A stretch of 64,000 nucleotides of DNA from Patiria pectinifera (GCA_029964075.1 CM057144.1:6285281-6349280), one strand, 5' to 3'. Positions 33,151 to 44,128 are shown, counted from the stretch's first letter. Program-made: numbers and translations. The notes: generated by a model not told the origin, from the letters alone.

Positions 33151-33756
33151 TGTGACGGGGTGTCGGGTATCAAATCTCGACTTCAGACTTGAAAGGCTTG
33201 TAATCGGGTGAACATGGTTTAATCTGTCCATAACAAATACAAAATTTACTTTAATCAGTTGTAAAATATAAGTATGAATCAACAACAATTAAGTTTATAA
33301 TTAAAGTTAAGCAATCATTACTTATCACATAATATCAGGCAATTAACAGGATTGATGACACCAGCCTTGTCTGTGATTCTACATGTACATTTTGTACCAT
33401 TACACGCAATAACCCTATTGTCACATGTAATTAACCACAATGCACATACATGTACATTATAAACTGTCTCTATTTTATACTTGTGTGTGTTTTCCCCCCA
33501 AATTAAATACCTTAAACTTATCCCAGAACCCAAAGCATGTCCATAATAACCAAATAAAGGGATTATAAATGATGAGTTATGTATATTTCACTTAGGCCTA
33601 CAACTTCTGGATGACGTACTAACAAAAATGAAATATGGCGACTGCAAAAGCGTGACTGCAGAAAGTTATAGCTTACTGTCCAATTTAACAGCGCCCTCTA
33701 TCGATGAAATATAACAAATAATTAGTTTATCAATAAAATAGCATTCTGACTTAACA
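33151..33756 (-). repeat. BEL/Pao 3' LTR (uninterrupted)
   Basis: It begins TGTGACGGGGTGTCGGGTAT and ends TTCTGACTTAACA. It is nearly identical to the split copy, so it defines the full LTR. An A/G-rich stretch on the minus strand (AAGGGGTCGGAA) just inside at 33757-33770 could be the polypurine tract. Confidence 0.9.
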
Positions 33757-34005
33757 TTCCGACCCCTTAAATGCCATTTTCTACTCAATACGGCATTTAC
33801 TACTTAATCTCAACTTTAAGCAGAATGCGACCATTTTAACAAATCGGGTGCTTCATACATTGTAACACGATAATGCGGTTGCAACAATAACATCATTCCA
33901 AATTATAATGGACAATTACAAATAACCTTACAAGAAACTTGGCGCTGGAACTTTAGGTTTTGACACAAGCTACAAATCTGATGAAGACCATATACATGTA
34001 GTCTA

Positions 34006-34861
34006 CTATTCCTTATCTACTGACTCTAAGAGGCACAACTTCTGCACTGGCCTAGTCAGAATGGATGACTTGGTTTTAACTTTGACCACTCTTACAAGCT
34101 GATCCTTCCCAGGGTAAGTTTCAAGAACACGCCCGAGAAGCCATTTGTTTCTAGGGAGGTCATTGTCGACAATAAGTACTAAGTCGCCAACCATGATGTT
34201 CCCTTTGGGCTCAAGCCATTTCTGTCTCTTCTGAAGTGTGGGGAGGTATTCTCGGATCCACCTTCTCCAGAATATATCAGTAAGGTATTGTGCTTGCTTC
34301 CATCTTCTCCGTGTGTACATCTCCTTTTTGTCGAATTCACAAAGGGAATGGGGTGCACCACGAAGAAGTAGTAGGTGATTTGGTGTGAGTGGCTCCAAGT
34401 CATTGATGTCGTCTGAAACGGTGGTAATCGGCCTGTTGTTTATGATACATTCAACTAGACACATTACAGTTGACAAGGTTTCATCGCTTACTACGTGTCG
34501 ACCTTATTTGTCTTTCCCAGACGCCTCCCATGTGGGTAGCGGTTGGGGGGTTGAACTTCCACTGGATTCCCTTCTTTAGAAGGCACTTGTCAACCTTCTC
34601 TTGACTCAACCCTTTCCAAGCTTCCTTGAGCTCACGCTCAGCCCCAATGAAATTAGAGCCATTGTCAGACCTCAGCTCTATTGGTTGTCCTCGCCGGCAA
34701 ATAAATCTCTGCATGCCGTTTATGAAGGAATCAGTATCTAATGTGTGCAGAACTTCTATGTGTACCGCTCGAGATGCTAGACATGTGAAAATGCAACCGT
34801 ATCGTTTGATCTGATTTCTACCCTGTTTCACCAGAAATGGTGAAAAAGTCGACTCCAACAA
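34006..34861 (-). pseudogene. BEL/Pao integrase core and DUF5641-type C-terminal domain
   Basis: The block 34861-34481 holds the second catalytic Asp (ELRSDNGSNFIGAE, about residue 66) and the PPTATHMGGVWER segment with the catalytic Glu region of a DDE integrase. A stop or frame change near 34480 separates it from 34476-34006, which reads INNRPIT......LTPNHLL and ends with GDLVLIVDNDLPRNKWLLGR, typical of the DUF5641-like tail of BEL integrases. The enzyme would join cDNA to the chromosome. The break makes this copy non-functional unless read through. Confidence 0.85.
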
Positions 34862-35691
34862 ATAAGAATGGTGGTCTGCCGGGGGTAACTCTGTCAGATG
34901 GTAAGTCTGCCATCTTTTGCTGGACCGGAACTGCAGATCTTCGTCTACACTCGAAGCAATTGCTCAAAACTCTACGCAGCATAGACCTAGCTTTGATGAT
35001 CCAGAATCTTTGTCGTATCAGTAACAAAACATACTCCCTCCCAGAATGACCAGATTCCAGATGGTAGTGCTTCATGATGAGAGAGACCACATGGTTGCCC
35101 TTTGGCAATATGGGTGGTTACATGGTTGCTCTTTGGCAATATGGGTGTTTGATTTGACATATTCCCCGGGGCATTCCGCAATTGTCCCCCAACTCTGATG
35201 ATGCCGTCTGTCAGGATAGGATCCAACTTGTACAGTTGACCTTTCTGCTTCATTTCAGCTTTTAGCTTCTGAACCTTATCTTCCCCCTTCTTCAAGGGAC
35301 TGAACTCCTCTTGAAATGATTGGGCTTGAATGTATCTTATGATAGAAGCCTCTGCCCTAGCTAGGTCGTTTGTTGTCAGTGTCTTTATGTCTAGTACTGC
35401 CGGTTGCTTCCTGATTCTTCTTAGCAGACTATCAGCCACTCGCATAATCCATGCAACACTTCTTTTCAGCTCATACCATGAGGAGTGCCTGGCTATCAAT
35501 CTGTCAGTTGGATTAGCTGAGTCTTTACGCTCGGTGGCATAAACGGTGACTTTCTCCTTCTCAGGCTTAACTTCTGGATCGTTATCGTCAAGGGTTGTCG
35601 AGGTTGGTAAACTTGGCCACAGGTGGCCATCTTGGCGCAAGAATTCAGGACCAATCAACCACTTCTGGTAGGCTAGCAGCTCGTCCGCCAT
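34818..35691 (-). pseudogene. BEL/Pao integrase zinc-binding region and RNase H-IN linker, with a 31-bp frameshifting duplication
   Basis: The block 35691-34987 starts at ADELLAYQKWLIGPEFL (RNase H to integrase linker) and runs to LPKSNHVTTHIAKG. The block 35108-34818 restarts at PKGNHVVSLIMKHYH and holds H....H and C..C of the integrase zinc site (HYHLESGH ... NCFEC), then GVDFF. The two blocks overlap because a 31-bp direct duplication (35090-35120 and 35121-35151) repeats LPK.NHV and shifts the frame. Confidence 0.85.
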
Positions 35692-35715
35692 TTGTCCTCT
35701 CGTGACAACATCTGC

Positions 35716-36950
35716 CTAATTTAGCCCGCTTTCCACATGGTGCCACTGATGAGAACTTGACTGGTTTTGGATGTCGGCTACTCTGTTCGCCATAAAGGTG
35801 TGGAAACGCTTCTCTTCGTTATTGATGTATCGAAGCACTATTGTGCTATTAGTCCAGAAAACTGATTCTTCCAAAGGTAGGTCTAACTCCTTCTTGATGC
35901 CGGGATTCAGAATGGAATATGGAATCCTCACATTTTTATGTTTTATATTGTCCTGGCCACGTGGTAAACACACCCGGGGCCATCTATCACCAGATCCTAG
36001 TATGGACCATAATACGTCCTTCAGAGGAGGTGTCAGTCTTGTGATCCTACTGGAGGGGTTGGAATTGGCGGGAAAACCCTGTGTGCTTGTGCACATTTAC
36101 ATAGGCTTGTGTACAAATGCACTATAAACATTGGGATTAGTTCGATCACCCCTGTGACCAAAATGGAATGTCTAATGGGGTTATGTCTGTGGTTTTAACG
36201 GCTGTTTGGGGCCTGAGAGATACTTCAGACATGCCAGGGGTGAATGGGCTGGTTGTGAGGGTCGGGTGGCTCAAATTACATGTGGTGAAGTTGACATTCC
36301 ATACAGTCACTGCATAGTAAACATTAAAGGTGCTCGCTCCAGCAAGGTAATTACTAAACTAATTAGGCTAATTAGGCTAAAACCAGACGTGACTTTGACA
36401 ACAGCAGACATGTGTGACTGAGGCCTGCAGAATTCACCATACGAAGGTAAGTTACAGCTCCGTACGCTGCCTCAGACGCATCAGAAAAGTGATGTAACTG
36501 ATAACTGACACCATCCTTGTACCCATAAGGCTTGATACATCGGTTTATCCGCAGCTGTTCGAGTTTTCCCAAGTCCTGTTTCCAGCGTTGCCAATCCTCT
36601 CTGTGTCGTGACGGCAGTGCTTCGTCCCAACCCAACTTCTTCCTGCTTAAGTCTTGGACGATCCTTTTGGCTAACAGCGTGAAGGGACTAGCGAATACAT
36701 GCGGGTCATAGATGGAGGAGGATACAATACTTAGCAATCCCCTCCTTGTCAAGGGTTTCTCCTTCTGACTCACTTTATATCCAAAGCAATCAGTCTCGAC
36801 ATCCCACTGCATACCCAAGGCCCTCTCCGTAGGTAGAGCTTCATGATTCAGGTCTAGCCCCCTGACACCCACAGCTCTATCTTCTTGTTGGATAGACTCA
36901 AGAACTGCAGGGCTGTTACTCAACCACTTCGTTAATTGAAAACCACCTCT
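35716..36950 (-). pseudogene. BEL/Pao RT thumb and RNase H, interrupted
   Basis: From 36950 down: ELRELLSRGGFQLTKW, ALGMQWDVETDCFGYKV, FASPFTLLAKRIVQD and FSDASEAAYGAVTYLRMV, the characteristic C-terminal RT and RNase H stretch of BEL elements. Similarity stops near 36426 and resumes near 35935 with ELDLPLEESVFWTNSTIVLR and RFHTFMANRVADIQ. The roughly 490 bases between (35936-36425) look like an unrelated insertion without a gene. A stop lies at the 35715 end, before the integrase linker. Confidence 0.8.
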
Positions 36951-37836
36951 GGACAGAAGTTCTCGCAACTCTCGAGAAAACCTCGAAGACGATCCGCATC
37001 TTCCCTTGTTTACCCGAATCGAGTACCGGATGATGTGGTAGATACCATATGGCTGCATCTGTTACACAATCATCTCCTACAACTACCTCAGCATTTCCAT
37101 TATCTTCCAACTCCTTCATGCCTTCTGTATAGCGTGACTTCAACTGACAGTCCCTCTCCAGACGTCTGCCCAATGAAGTTAGGCGTTGCTCTGCGACCAT
37201 TCGATTGTCAGCAAGCATGGGCGGGTTGTTCTTGAAGGGTATTGGCAATTCATAATGCCCATCTTTCAGGCAAACAGTCTTCTCCCACAATGCAATTGCT
37301 CTCTTGTCTTGGACTGCAGCCCTTCTGGACATTCCTAATGGCCCATTTAAGGACCATCCAAGCCGAGTTTTGGTAGCATAGGGTGCCTTTGTTTCACCAC
37401 TTCTCACTTCCAATGGTACGAGAGCCTCTGGCGAGTCTTGACCAATCAATAGATGTACCTTTCCCTTCTCAACTTGGGGAATGCTGATGTCATGCAGATG
37501 TGGCCACTTTTTGATGTCTTCTGGCTCAGCTATGTTGTCATCATTAATCGGGAGTGAGTGCCGTGTATAGACCTTATCCAGATTAACTGCCCCTTGTTGG
37601 TCGAAACTGTTCACCAACAAGCTAACAACGGTTGTTTCAGTCTTTACCTTTGCCTTTGTCATTGTGGTTAGGGTCAAAGATTGCCTTTTACCCTCAATGT
37701 TCAGTTGTGATGCAAGCTCCTCCATACAGAAACTGCTTGTGGAACCATCGTCAAGAAGAGCGTAAGTGTCAATGCTACAATCGCCATCTACCGCACTGAC
37801 CTTCACTGCAACAATGGGTAGGGCGACTCTGTACAC
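36916..37836 (-). pseudogene. BEL/Pao A17-type protease and start of RT, RT palm deleted
   Basis: LLDDGSTSSFC at about residues 27-37 (nt 37758-37726) is the active-site region of BEL-type aspartic proteases (peptidase A17, DDG instead of DTG). LLIGQDSPEALVPLEVRSG and WSLNGPLG follow. RT opens with YLPHHPVLDSGKQGKMRIVF and then departs from the family after VFE. The fingers and palm, including the YxDD motif, are missing, and the thumb begins almost at once near 36950. This is an internal deletion of several hundred bases. Confidence 0.85.
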
Positions 37837-39334
37837 CCCACCCCTGTGACGCCAGAAGTGCCAAGGTCCGTCCCAGCTGGTCTAGCATCTTCAACACTAG
37901 ACGATGGTGTCTGTTTCAATGGATGCAAGAACTTTGTGTGTCTTTTACCGCAACCTGTAACAGAACAAACTCTATGCAAACTACATGCACTTGAAACATG
38001 TCCTGGCCTTAAACAATAATTGTTTATTGTAACATGATCTTTCGGCTTTGGCAAAGTTAAACCGCTCTTCTGGTGTTTTACCCTTGAATTCAGAACAACC
38101 AAACTGTGTTTGGTTCCCCTAACACATAACACATGTTACATGTTCATTCATCTTGCTTTTTGTTACCAATGCATAGCTAGTTTTGTCTGGTCTGGTTACT
38201 TTAGGCCTCATCTCTGGTTTTTGTGGCTTATATGCACTTACATGTAAATTACCATATACAGGACCATTGGCCTCCTGGGCTGCATCTTCAACAAACTCAA
38301 CCAAATTAACAATCTTAGGAGACTTGTCACTCTTTCTAAACCCCCTTACATGTTTTATCCAGCGATTACGCAAATAACTGGGCAGCTTCTCTACAAGTTT
38401 TACCATTACACCCTGGGTTCCTATTTCCTGGGTATACCCCATTGTGTCCAACGTTTCCTTACAAACTTTGAAGTCATCAGCATATTCTCTTAGCCCTACT
38501 TTATCATGGGAAGCCAAGGGCGCACCTTTGGTTACCTTATTTACCCACGCCTCAGCTATGACATAATCACTGCCAAAACGTTCTTTGAAAAGTACCTTCG
38601 CCCTCTGGTAACCAACATCTGGCTGCATTATGGCACAACACTCTATGATCTTCCTTGCTTTTCTGGTACAGTACTTCAAAGGCCTTATTAGCTTAGCACT
38701 GTCATCGATATCTGCATTGTCTACACTGTTCTCGAATGTACGCAGAAAGGTCCAGTATTGTAGTGGGTTGCCATCGAAGGTTGGTAACTCTGCTCTCGGA
38801 AGTTGCATCACTGCTAGCAAGCACCGCTGCTGTTGTTGCCCCCTTTTTACCAATTCCAGGAGCGAGGCTTGTTTTTCCGGGTTGTCATCATCCGTTGGGG
38901 TTGTCTTGAGTTTCTCCACGAAGGGCTCATCGTTCTTTGATGACTCCTGCTTGTCGCTCAGTGCTGGTTATGGTGTCGAATTTTGGGGTGTCATATGAAG
39001 ACAGTCCTCATCGACGGCATAAACTATTTCTTCCGCCTTAGCCATGTCCATCTTGGTCTTGATTGCGAGCTCTTGCTTTCTCTGACGCAATTTCAGCTCT
39101 TCCAGCTCTATCGCCTGCATCTCTCGTAAGCTTGCTGCCTCTGCTTCAAGCCATCTTGGCGACGAGCCTCTTCCTGGTTCCACCAAGTGACGACTTCGTG
39201 GTGCTCGTCCTTGACGATAGCTGACTGGCGGAGTCCTCTGGACGTACTACCTCCCCCTGCCTTTCACCATCTCCACACGTTGAGTCACCATCATGATGCT
39301 TGGCGCTGTGCTCACCACCACTAACTACGCTCAT
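37803..39334 (-). pseudogene. BEL/Pao gag with zinc knuckle (frame-broken)
   Basis: The N-terminal pieces 39334-39146 and 39186-38968 include a Glu/Lys-rich coiled coil (ELEELKLRQRKQELAIKTKM). The main block 38919-38119 has LPTFDGNPLQYWTFLRTFEN and LPSYLRNRWIKHV, typical of BEL gag (DUF1759-like). After a frame change, 38132-37803 carries CLRPGHVSSAC.LHRC, a zinc-knuckle region. Stops and shifts lie near 39150, 38968 and 38125. Gag would form the particle and bind RNA. Confidence 0.8.
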
Positions 39335-39380
39335 GTTGTCGGCCTACATGTATCTTCCAAGATCCCAGTCATTAAACTCA

Positions 39381-39505
39381 TGTGACGGGGTGTCGGGTAT
39401 TAAATCTCGACTTCAGACTTGACAGGCTTGTAATCGGCTGAACACGGTTTAATCTGTCCATAACAAATACAAGATTTACTTTAATCAGTTGTAAAATATA
39501 AGTAT
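39381..39505 (-). repeat. BEL/Pao 5' LTR, inner piece (cut by the gypsy insertion)
   Basis: It matches the first 125 bases of the 33151 LTR up to ...AAAATATAAGTAT, where the gypsy element starts. The LTR continues at 46647 with GAATCAACAACAATTTTG. Confidence 0.92.
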
Positions 39506-39657
39506 TGTAACGTAAGTCTCGAGCGGTAAGGGTTTCTGGGGAACGTCACCTTCTGATCATGCAGTGATCACGCGCGCGCTGTGCATCACGCGACCCCCAA
39601 AATAGCTGCCGCAAAACTAGGTCACTGCACAGCGCCGCCAGCGGCCACTCCGCCACA
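39506..39657 (-). repeat. Gypsy 3' LTR with ~238-bp internal deletion
   Basis: It starts TGTAACGTAAGTCTCGAGCG and ends GGCCACTCCGCCACA like the 5' copy. It jumps from GGGAACGTCACCTT directly to CTGATCATGCAGTG, while the 5' LTR has about 238 more bases there. The shared CTG at both breakpoints suggests a microhomology-mediated deletion. Confidence 0.9.
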
Positions 39658-40068
39658 TTACCCCCACCTTTAAGAAGGTGATGTGTCCTCACATCATTTA
39701 ACTGCTTTTACGTCAATTTCATGCAACGACAAAATAAACGATTTTTAACACTTGACAAAACTTTTAAGTCTGTACATTTCAAAACAACTACAAAAATAAA
39801 ACATAATTCTTAAACTTCTCTTTTAGACATAACCAAAAATGCACTAGTTTTTATTATTTTTTTTCAGCCTCTTCTTAACTTCTCGTTCGATTTATCTTTG
39901 GCAACTTTTAATCTTTGGCAACTTGTACTACTACATTTTAACGACAGCTTTCAAACACTTTTCTCAGGATAACACTTAAACAATTACTTCAAGCAACAAA
40001 CTTCAAAAACTTTAGAGGTTGCTTAGAAAACAAAGATAACCCATAGAAAAATGGAACTGTGTTAGCGA

Positions 40069-40701
40069 TCACTCGTAATCGAACTTTTCGGTCACTACGC
40101 GTGATACGACTGTGGCACCATCTAGTAGCTCCTTGATGGTGCGCTCCTTGAGCACTCGTGCCTTTGACGTCTGGACTGCCACGTCTCGATTTGTGGGCAG
40201 GAAGTCGTCTGCCATCTGCTCTTTCGGCTCCTCTATGATGTGTCTCACAATGAGCGGACTGGTAGGGGCCCTCGTTGCGGTGTGGGGTCTCTCAGGTGGA
40301 GCAGGAGGGAACAGTGGGAGCCTCTTGGGGGAAGGGGGAACCGTCAACTGCTGCAATACAGGCCTTGGGCCGGAGAATGGCAGCTGCCGGATTGGGCTGT
40401 TTGGGTGGATGCTGAGCACGTCGGGATCTCTACCAGGGGTTCTCGGCACTTCATCTGTCTCGTCGATTGACGAGGACTGGTCTTTATGGGCGAGCTGCCA
40501 GTGTCTGTCCCAGTCGTGCTTCCTACTGAATTTGATGGGGCAGTAGGGACAGGCATACCTCTCTCGCATCTTGAGATGTTGCTCCTCCACGTGGCGGCGT
40601 TGTGTGGCAGATGAAGAGAAGCTCTTCTGGCACTCTCCGCATTTCTGTTTCCTGGGAGAACGGCTTCGCTCCCGACCCTGGCTTCGTCCACGTTGGTCCA
40701 T
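40069..40701 (-). CDS. C2H2 zinc-finger protein encoded at the envelope position of the gypsy element
   Basis: An uninterrupted frame of 210 codons starts at ATG 40701 (MDQRGRSQGRERSRSPRKQK). Two C2H2 fingers follow: CGECQKSF...RRHVEEQH (about residues 21-42) and CPYCPIKF...DRHWQLAH (about 49-70). After that comes a Pro-rich middle with repeated P.SP motifs, and an acidic/basic tail (VRHIIEEPKEQ, RTIKELLDGA). The frame is open further upstream, but a strong splice acceptor (TTTGTGTTTTTGCAG, ending 40713) lies 11 bases before this ATG, implying a spliced subgenomic mRNA. It may bind nucleic acid, for example for regulation or targeting; the function is unknown. It is the most intact ORF of the element besides gag. 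Confidence 0.75.
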   Translation of the reverse strand: MDQRGRSQGRERSRSPRKQKCGECQKSFSSSATQRRHVEEQHLKMRERYACPYCPIKFSRKHDWDRHWQLAHKDQSSSIDETDEVPRTPGRDPDVLSIHPNSPIRQLPFSGPRPVLQQLTVPPSPKRLPLFPPAPPERPHTATRAPTSPLIVRHIIEEPKEQMADDFLPTNRDVAVQTSKARVLKERTIKELLDGATVVSRVVTEKFDYE

Positions 40702-40712
40702 ACTTATCACTC

Positions 40713-40727
40713 CTGCAAAAACACAAA
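40713..40727 (-). promoter_or_regulatory. Splice acceptor for the gypsy zinc-finger ORF
   Basis: On the minus strand a 25-base pyrimidine-rich run ending GTTTTTGCAG|G stands just before the zinc-finger ORF's ATG. The matching donor is not fixed. A donor in the 5' leader or early gag would be expected by analogy with env splicing in gypsy elements and retroviruses. Confidence 0.5.
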
Positions 40728-40766
40728 GAAGCAGAGGAGAAACATTATGACCACTTTGTTCGAATG

Positions 40767-42358
40767 TTAGCACCACTCTCCATAACAGTCTGGGGGTTTT
40801 CGTTTTCGTCTGCCATGTGGGTCATGTGGGTAAACTCCTACATCCGTCTCATTCATTTTCTCGGTTTCTTCGGTGTCATTGTCTTGGTCTCCTCCGGCGC
40901 TTCCCTGGCGTAAGGGTTCTACTTGCTCGTCTTCATGGACTGGGATTTCTCCAGCTTCCTGTTGGGTCAATGGTTCAGAGTCTGTCCTTCCATTTAATTG
41001 CTCAACCTCCACTCGCTGGCCTCTTCCCTCGCCCCGTTGACGCGAGAGCCATGGATTAATTTAGGTTTGTGTCTGGGCCCTCGTTACATTCTTAGGACCA
41101 CATCACTTAACAAATGGGTGACGAAGTAGGGGCCATCCCACTTCGGCTGGAGCTTTGGAGATAATCCAACCGTCTTTGTTCCAACTCGTGCCATGACAGC
41201 ACTGCCAACGTCGTACTCAGCCTTGTCCACCTTGAGGTTGTAATGCCGGCTCTGGTAGCAGGTGGACTTCTTAAGTTGAACTCGAGCCGTCTCATGGGCC
41301 GATTCTAGCCTCTCTCTGAGCTCATCAACGTAGTCTGATGCTTCAGCATGTCCCTTCTTCGGTAGACCACATATCACGTCAATGGGCAAGTCCACTTCCC
41401 TCCCAAACATCATCTTGTTTGGAGTAAGACCGGTACTCTCATTAGGGGAAGCTCGGTATGCCATCAAGACTGAAGGCACATATCTGTCCCAATCCTTTTG
41501 ATTAGTAGCGACATACGAGGCGAGCATTGCAATCAGTGTCCTATTGAAGCGTTCCACTTGCCCATCACTCTGAGGGTGGCATGGTGTCTTATCAATGCCA
41601 AGTAACTCACATAATCCCTTAAAGACCTTACTTTCGAATTGCCGACATTGGTCACTATGTATTTGGCGAGGCACGCCGAATCTACTGATAAACTCATCAA
41701 CAAGGGCACGGGCAATGGTTTTAGCATCTATGGCAGGAACTGGGTAGGCTTCGGTCCATTTACTGAAGTAGTCAGTCACTACCACAATATAACGATTGCC
41801 AACTGGGAAAGGACCAGTGATGTCTATTGCAATCCTCTCTAGCGGCACACCGGAGTTTTGCTGCTTCAATGGTGCCCTTTTTCGTTTCTGCGGCATTTTT
41901 TGTTTAGCACACTCCAAACACCTCCGGCACCATTCCTTGACACTGTCTAGCATCCTCCACCAGTAGAAGCGAGCCTTGACCTTTTCATACATTTTTAGTA
42001 TGCCTAGATGGCCTCCTGTTGGAGCGTCATGTAGCTGCTTGAGGACTTCTTCTTGCATCTTGTTGGGAATAACCAAAAGGTAATGGATCTCGTTGCCAGT
42101 ATCATCCTCCCACCTCTTTTACAAGATTCCATTTCGAACACTCAGCTGGTCCCAGGCTCCCCACAAGGATTTACATCGGGCATTCTCTGCTGAAACCTCT
42201 GACCATGGCGGTCTCGGACCTTTCGATTCGAGCCAGTTTATGAACTTATTCAGGACAGGATCCTCTCTCTGTTTCTGCCTTAGTGTCGAATTCGAAATCC
42301 CCATCAACCAATTTGGTTCAAGCTCCTTAGCCGCCTCTCTGATCTGTTCCTGTAACAC
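40767..42358 (-). pseudogene. Gypsy integrase, linker and pol C-terminus
   Basis: The linker 42358-42119 (LRQKQREDPVLNKFINWLES) ends at a stop. The integrase block 42076-41084 has a zinc site (QLHDAPTGGHLG ... CRRCLECAKQ), core Asp in AIDITGPFPVGNRYIVVVTD, a second Asp in HSDQCRQFES (the usual Gly after DQ is Cys), and Glu in PQSDGQVERFNRTL, so the DDE residues are present. After a frame change near 41084, 41012-40767 ends RRKRKPPDCYGEWC, the typical basic PP.RYG.W end of gypsy pol. Integrase joins cDNA to target DNA. Frame breaks disable the polyprotein. Confidence 0.88.
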
Positions 42359-42531
42359 ATGACAATGATCTGTATCATCCTGGCACTCATCAGGGGTAGA
42401 CTCGGCCGGAGAATCTGCTGTTGCCTGTCTTTCATCTTGCCCGTCTTCAGTGTTAATCCTAAGTGGCTCCTCCCAGTCTCCTGGGGGAACGTTTACACTG
42501 TCGGCAAGGCATCCTAGACATGAACTTCCGG

Positions 42532-43136
42532 TGTCACGGTCTCACTTCTCCGGCGTGCTAGCTTCTCCGGGTCGATTTGGCGGATAACTGAGCACGTTAC
42601 TGTGCACGTTACATGAGCACGATTCATGCTCATGTGTCCGCTGTGCTTACTTTTCCTCGGGCTGTTTTCTGAAGTCTACCAAGCCATTAATAACACAGTG
42701 AGGGACACCCAAGAATGTGTTATGTAACACTTCCTGCGGGTCAAGTCATTCCATGGTCTTGCAAGCATTCTGATTTGTGTTCCAAGCGTCATGCATACAT
42801 TTGTGTGTTCATGGAGGAATAATTAAGAACGAACTCCTTGGTCCGTGTTCCTTGCTCGTTCGTGGTCCATTTTGTCCTTATTTTTGCAACCACGGCTTAA
42901 AATAAATGTGCATTTCAAATTCAAGTCTTTAATATTGGGAGTTAATAGTGCGTGCCACGAAAATTCTATGCATACAAATATCTTAATACGTACACATTGT
43001 CAAGTACAGCCCCGAAAAACTCAGCACACTAATACAGTGACGAAAATGTACACTACTGCGCAATTTTGTGCATGCGTGTTGAAGCGAAATTTCCGTTTTG
43101 GAGAAGCTAGCACGCCGGAGAAGTGAGACCGTGACA
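42532..43136. mobile_element. 605-bp inverted-repeat element inserted in gypsy pol
   Basis: Perfect 37-bp terminal inverted repeats (42532-42568 and 43100-43136; starting TGTCACGGTCTCACTTCTCC) are flanked by CCGG on both sides (42528-42531 and 43137-43140), a possible 4-bp target duplication. No transposase ORF. The superfamily is not clear to me. It sits exactly at the junction where RT and RNase H are missing. Confidence 0.8.
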
Positions 43137-43140
43137 CCGG

Positions 43141-44066
43141 TTTCAATACGGTGCTGAACCTTACTGGTTTTACCAATATCTCCTTCCCCTCTCGAGAACA
43201 GCGCCTGGTTCTTGAGCAGAAGTTAAACTGGACATCTTCTGTCTCGTTCAGTCGAATTGCACTTCTCTGAAAAAGGTCGTCCAAATGTGGGGGAACTGGT
43301 CTATGTTTGTCTGCGTGATCTCTATCACCGTCACCTGAATTAACATTATTGATTGCTCTGAATGCACGTGGTCATCTGCACCAAGATTTGGCCCTATACT
43401 GCGTCTACTGTTTGGAATGTACCTGCCGTCGTTCCTTTGTAGATGGTCACATGAGTTTCTGTTGGATTCATAAGTCTTACTGGCACCGTTGCCCCCTTGG
43501 TACTGACCAGTGAGGGCGCCAACAGGACATTTCGCTTGACGAGGCTAAGAGCTGGCTCAATCACCCCATACGGCACTCCTCTCTGATCTTCGCTGAATTT
43601 TCCCGCAACTACCATTTCTGTCTGGGCTGGCACTACCAGCGTCTCACTAACGGTCACTCGACAACTCCGGAGTCGATCAGAAGTGTCCCTAAGAGGTAAC
43701 TCTATCCCTCTCCACTGCAGACTATTACTGGTAATATCGATCGAGCAGCTCTCCGATCGAAGGAAATCCAAACCAAGGAGCACATAATTACTTATGTCAG
43801 CGATAATGAATTTGTGAAACACTAGGTGACCACCCAACTCAAGCTCCACTGTAGCTTCTCCCGAGACTGCCAAGCTCATGTCATTTGCAACATTCACTTC
43901 AACGTCAGTACTGGTTATGCTACATTGTCTTTTCTCTGACCATTTCTTGATGACTCTCTCAGATATAATTGACACGGATGCCCCTGTGTCAAGTAGAAGT
44001 ACTGCATCTACTCCATTCACACATGCATCAAGGTACAATCCTCTACCGACGGCATTTACATTCCCC
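43141..44066 (-). pseudogene. Gypsy protease and N-terminal edge of RT
   Basis: The block 44038-43394 has VLLLDTGASVSIIS, the aspartic protease active site, and YVLLGLDFL, the paired flap/hydrophobic strand. The frame is open back to about 44066, with the preceding gag in another frame, so a frameshift or a fused transcript would be needed. Near 43290-43141, PPHLDDLFQRSAIRLNETE and EGKEILVKPVRFSTVL match the segment before the RT fingers (VFSRGEGDIG....HRIETG in related elements), with a frame error in between. The RT itself is absent beyond HRIETG. Confidence 0.82.
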
Positions 44067-44128
44067 TATCTGTAGATCGCTATTGGGCCATGTTTTTACA
44101 GCTGAGTCGCGACCCCCTGGCTCAGCTC

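Noticed and set aside
35936..36425. Named transposon inside the BEL RNase H
   Set aside because: The stretch is clearly foreign to BEL, but I could not find paired ends or a target duplication, so no class is given.
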